64,000 bases of DNA, taken from Caldicellulosiruptor naganoensis. GTDB taxonomy: Bacteria > Bacillota > Thermoanaerobacteria > Caldicellulosiruptorales > Caldicellulosiruptoraceae. Under the pieces are notes generated by a model. That model saw nothing but the letters and a program-made list of their open reading frames with translations. It ran no database searches and was not told where the DNA came from. Position 1 is the stretch's first letter, and each line of letters begins with the position of its first letter. Where the stretch lies: positions 1,271,001-1,335,000 of the forward strand of contig NZ_CP113864.1 of NCBI RefSeq assembly GCF_026914285.1, written 5' to 3'. This document shows, one piece after another, positions 61,607 through 64,000 of the stretch. A program made the translations under genes and the position numbers.

Positions 61607-64000
61607 TTGAGCAAAAAGAAATACGTGTACATGTTCTATGAAGGAAATAAGGATATGAGAGAACTTCTTGGAGGAAAAGGCGCTAATCTTGCTGAGATGA
61701 CAAATCTTGGGCTTCCAGTTCCTCCGGGCTTTACTGTAACAACAGAGGCATGTACAAGATATTATGAGGAAGGCGAAAAAATAGCTGATGAAATTATAGA
61801 AGAAATTTTTGAAAAGCTTGCTGAGCTTGAAAAGATTACTGGTAAAAAATTCGGTGATCCCAGTAATCCACTTCTTGTCTCTGTTCGCAGCGGTGCAAGA
61901 GTTTCAATGCCAGGTATGATGGATACCATCTTAAACCTTGGTATCAATGATGAAGTTGTTGAAGGATTAGCTAAACTTACAAACAATGAGAGATTTGCAT
62001 ATGACTCATATCGTAGATTTATTCAGATGTTCTCCGATGTTGTCATGGGAATTGAAAAGAACAAGTTTGAAAAAATACTTGATGAAGTAAAAGAAAAATA
62101 CGGAGCAAAATACGATACTGATCTAACAGCTGATCACTTAAAAGAGGTAGTTGCGAGATACAAAGAACTATACAAGGCAGAAAAAGGCGAAGATTTCCCA
62201 CAAGACCCAAAGGTACAGCTTTTAGAAGCAGTCAAAGCAGTTTTCAGATCCTGGAATAACCCAAGAGCAATTGTTTATAGAAGACTCCATGAGATTCCTC
62301 ATGATTGGGGAACAGCTGTAAACGTCCAGATGATGGCATATGGTAACATGGGCAATGACTCTGGTACAGGTGTTGCTTTCACAAGAAACCCAGCAACTGG
62401 TGAAAAAGAGCTTTATGGCGAGTTCTTGATGAATGCTCAAGGTGAAGATGTTGTTGCAGGTATTAGAACACCACAACCAATTTCAGCATTAAAAGAGTCA
62501 ATGCCAGAAGTTTATCAGCAGCTTGCTGAGATTGCAAAGAAGCTTGAGACATACTACAAAGATATGCAGGATATGGAGTTTACAATTGAAAGAGGTAAAC
62601 TCTATATGCTTCAGACAAGAAATGGTAAGAGAACAGCACAAGCTGCACTTAAGATTGCAGTTGACATGGTTGAAGAAGGGCTTATAACAAAAGAAGAGGC
62701 TATGTTGAAAGTTGATCCTAAACAGCTTGACACATTACTTCACCCAACATTTGAACCAAGCGCTTTAAAATCTGCTAAACCAATTGCAAAAGGCCTTCCT
62801 GCATCACCAGGTGCAGCAACTGGTAAGATTTACTTCACAGCAGAAGATGCAAAGGCAGCAGTTGAAAGAGGCGAAAAGAAAGTTATTCTTGTCAGAACAG
62901 AAACCTCACCAGAAGATATTGAAGGTATGGTTGCAGCACAAGGAATACTCACATCACGTGGTGGTATGACATCACACGCAGCAGTTGTTGCAAGAGGTAT
63001 GGGTAAGTGCTGTGTTGCTGGATGTGGAGATATCTCAATTAACGAAGAAGAAAAATACTTTACAACACCAGATGGTAAAGTATATCGTGAAGGTGATTGG
63101 ATTTCACTTGATGGTTCTACAGGTTATGTATATGAAGGCGAACTTCCAACAAAAGAACCGGAGTTGACAGGTTACTTTGCGACCTTCATGCAATGGGCTG
63201 ACGAGATACGAAGACTAAAGGTAAGAGCAAATGCTGACACACCAAGAGATGCTGCACTGGCAAGAAAGTTTGGTGCAGAAGGTATTGGTCTTTGCAGAAC
63301 TGAGCACATGTTCTTCGAAGAAGACAGAATTCCAGCTATGAGAGAGATGATTGTTGCAAGAACAGAAGAACAGAGAAGAAAAGCTTTGGACAAGCTTCTT
63401 CCAATGCAAAGAAGCGACTTTGAAGCACTATTTAGAGAAATGAAAGGTTACCCGGTTACAATAAGACTTTTAGACCCACCACTTCATGAATTCTTACCAA
63501 AAGAAGACGATGCTATAAGAGAACTTGCAGCACAGATGGGTATCACCTTTGAAGAACTAAAATCAATTGTTCAAAGCTTGCATGAGCTCAATCCAATGCT
63601 TGGTCACAGAGGCTGCCGTTTGGCTATCACATATCCTGAGATAGCTGAAATGCAGACAAGAGCTATAATTGAAGCTGCTATTAATGTAAAAAACGAAGGT
63701 ATAGATGTTGTACCTGAGATAATGGTTCCACTTGTTGGTGAACTCAAAGAGCTCAAATATATCAAAGATGTCATTGTAAAGACTGCTGAGAAAGTTATGG
63801 AAGAGAAAGGCGTAAAGATTGAGTACAAAGTTGGAACAATGATTGAGGTGCCAAGAGCAGCACTTACTGCTGATGAGATTGCAAAAGAAGCTGAGTTCTT
63901 CTCATTTGGAACAAACGACCTTACACAGATGACATTTGGATTCTCAAGAGATGATATAGGCAAGTTCTTGAATGACTACTTCGAAAAGAAGATATTCGAG
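61607..64000 (+). CDS. ppdK: Pyruvate, phosphate dikinase, cut by the window edge
   Basis: TTG 61607 follows AGGAGGGA. About 798 residues are visible without a stop; the full enzyme is about 880. N-terminal nucleotide domain ([30 protein letters not shown]), phosphohistidine loop [17 protein letters not shown] with the catalytic His, and the start of the PEP barrel ([48 protein letters not shown]). The C-terminal catalytic Cys lies beyond the window. Interconverts PEP and pyruvate with AMP/PPi, important in thermophilic cellulose fermenters. Confidence 0.96.
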   Translation, partial: MSKKKYVYMFYEGNKDMRELLGGKGANLAEMTNLGLPVPPGFTVTTEACTRYYEEGEKIADEIIEEIFEKLAELEKITGKKFGDPSNPLLVSVRSGARVSMPGMMDTILNLGINDEVVEGLAKLTNNERFAYDSYRRFIQMFSDVVMGIEKNKFEKILDEVKEKYGAKYDTDLTADHLKEVVARYKELYKAEKGEDFPQDPKVQLLEAVKAVFRSWNNPRAIVYRRLHEIPHDWGTAVNVQMMAYGNMGNDSGTGVAFTRNPATGEKELYGEFLMNAQGEDVVAGIRTPQPISALKESMPEVYQQLAEIAKKLETYYKDMQDMEFTIERGKLYMLQTRNGKRTAQAALKIAVDMVEEGLITKEEAMLKVDPKQLDTLLHPTFEPSALKSAKPIAKGLPASPGAATGKIYFTAEDAKAAVERGEKKVILVRTETSPEDIEGMVAAQGILTSRGGMTSHAAVVARGMGKCCVAGCGDISINEEEKYFTTPDGKVYREGDWISLDGSTGYVYEGELPTKEPELTGYFATFMQWADEIRRLKVRANADTPRDAALARKFGAEGIGLCRTEHMFFEEDRIPAMREMIVARTEEQRRKALDKLLPMQRSDFEALFREMKGYPVTIRLLDPPLHEFLPKEDDAIRELAAQMGITFEELKSIVQSLHELNPMLGHRGCRLAITYPEIAEMQTRAIIEAAINVKNEGIDVVPEIMVPLVGELKELKYIKDVIVKTAEKVMEEKGVKIEYKVGTMIEVPRAALTADEIAKEAEFFSFGTNDLTQMTFGFSRDDIGKFLNDYFEKKIFE

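Overview
The window is a low-GC chromosomal segment of an anaerobic, probably thermophilic Firmicute. Gene content, protein sequences and frequent TTG/GTG starts behind strong AGGAGG sites look most like Caldicellulosiruptor (Clostridia). This genus call is from recognition, not from a search. Markers include a flavodiiron protein with a rubredoxin reductase and rubredoxin, pyruvate phosphate dikinase, a single-chain glycyl-tRNA synthetase, a PolA without proofreading residues, and remnants of a 2-hydroxyacyl-CoA dehydratase activation locus.

Layout. 1-1.7 kb: 3' end of murJ, a frameshifted acetyltransferase and nth (endonuclease III, apparently starting at ATT). 1.67-3.47 kb: an IS1182-family element inserted into the last codons of nth. 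3.5-6.5 kb: three (R)-2-hydroxyacyl-CoA-dehydratase-type genes, all broken. 6.5-6.8 kb: an independent promoter, a folded RNA of about 210 nt and a terminator; the RNA is the least explained item here. 6.8-12.1 kb: tcdA, a coiled-coil protein, a polysaccharide deacetylase, a broken orphan, an SSB-like protein, pgsA, a small membrane protein and an AIR-synthase-like protein. 12.2-15.6 kb: OmpR-type regulator, sensor kinase and HtrA protease, with PhoP-like boxes before htrA. 15.8-27.1 kb: purine permease and the purCSQLFMNHD operon. 27.2-37.4 kb: rubredoxin, an unknown protein, polA, coaE, a lytic transglycosylase and uvrBA behind a LexA-box-like palindrome. 37.4-39.8 kb (minus): rubredoxin reductase and flavodiiron protein. 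40-43.2 kb: a broken secreted protein, an AEC transporter and guaA. 43.2-44.2 kb: a decayed rve-type transposase and a MITE-like inverted repeat. 44.4-51.1 kb: complete F-type ATP synthase operon. 51.2-61.5 kb: acidic zinc-ribbon protein, DUF5685/J-domain pair, M16 peptidase, dut, YmxH-like, coiled-coil protein, Lrp regulator plus aminotransferase, RluA-type pseudouridine synthase, era, recO, glyQS. 61.6 kb to the end: ppdK, cut by the window edge.

Damage is uneven. In the roughly 45 kb of housekeeping genes (purine, polA, uvr, guaA, atp, era-recO-glyS) I see no frameshift. At least eight disruptions fall in accessory or mobile genes. This suggests real gene decay rather than random sequencing error, although several are single-base indels that should be rechecked in reads.

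No tRNA, rRNA, CRISPR array or replication origin was recognised. The only stretches above 300 bases without an intact gene are the broken acyl-CoA dehydratase locus with the adjoining RNA (3.5-6.8 kb) and the transposon remnant (43.2-44.4 kb).
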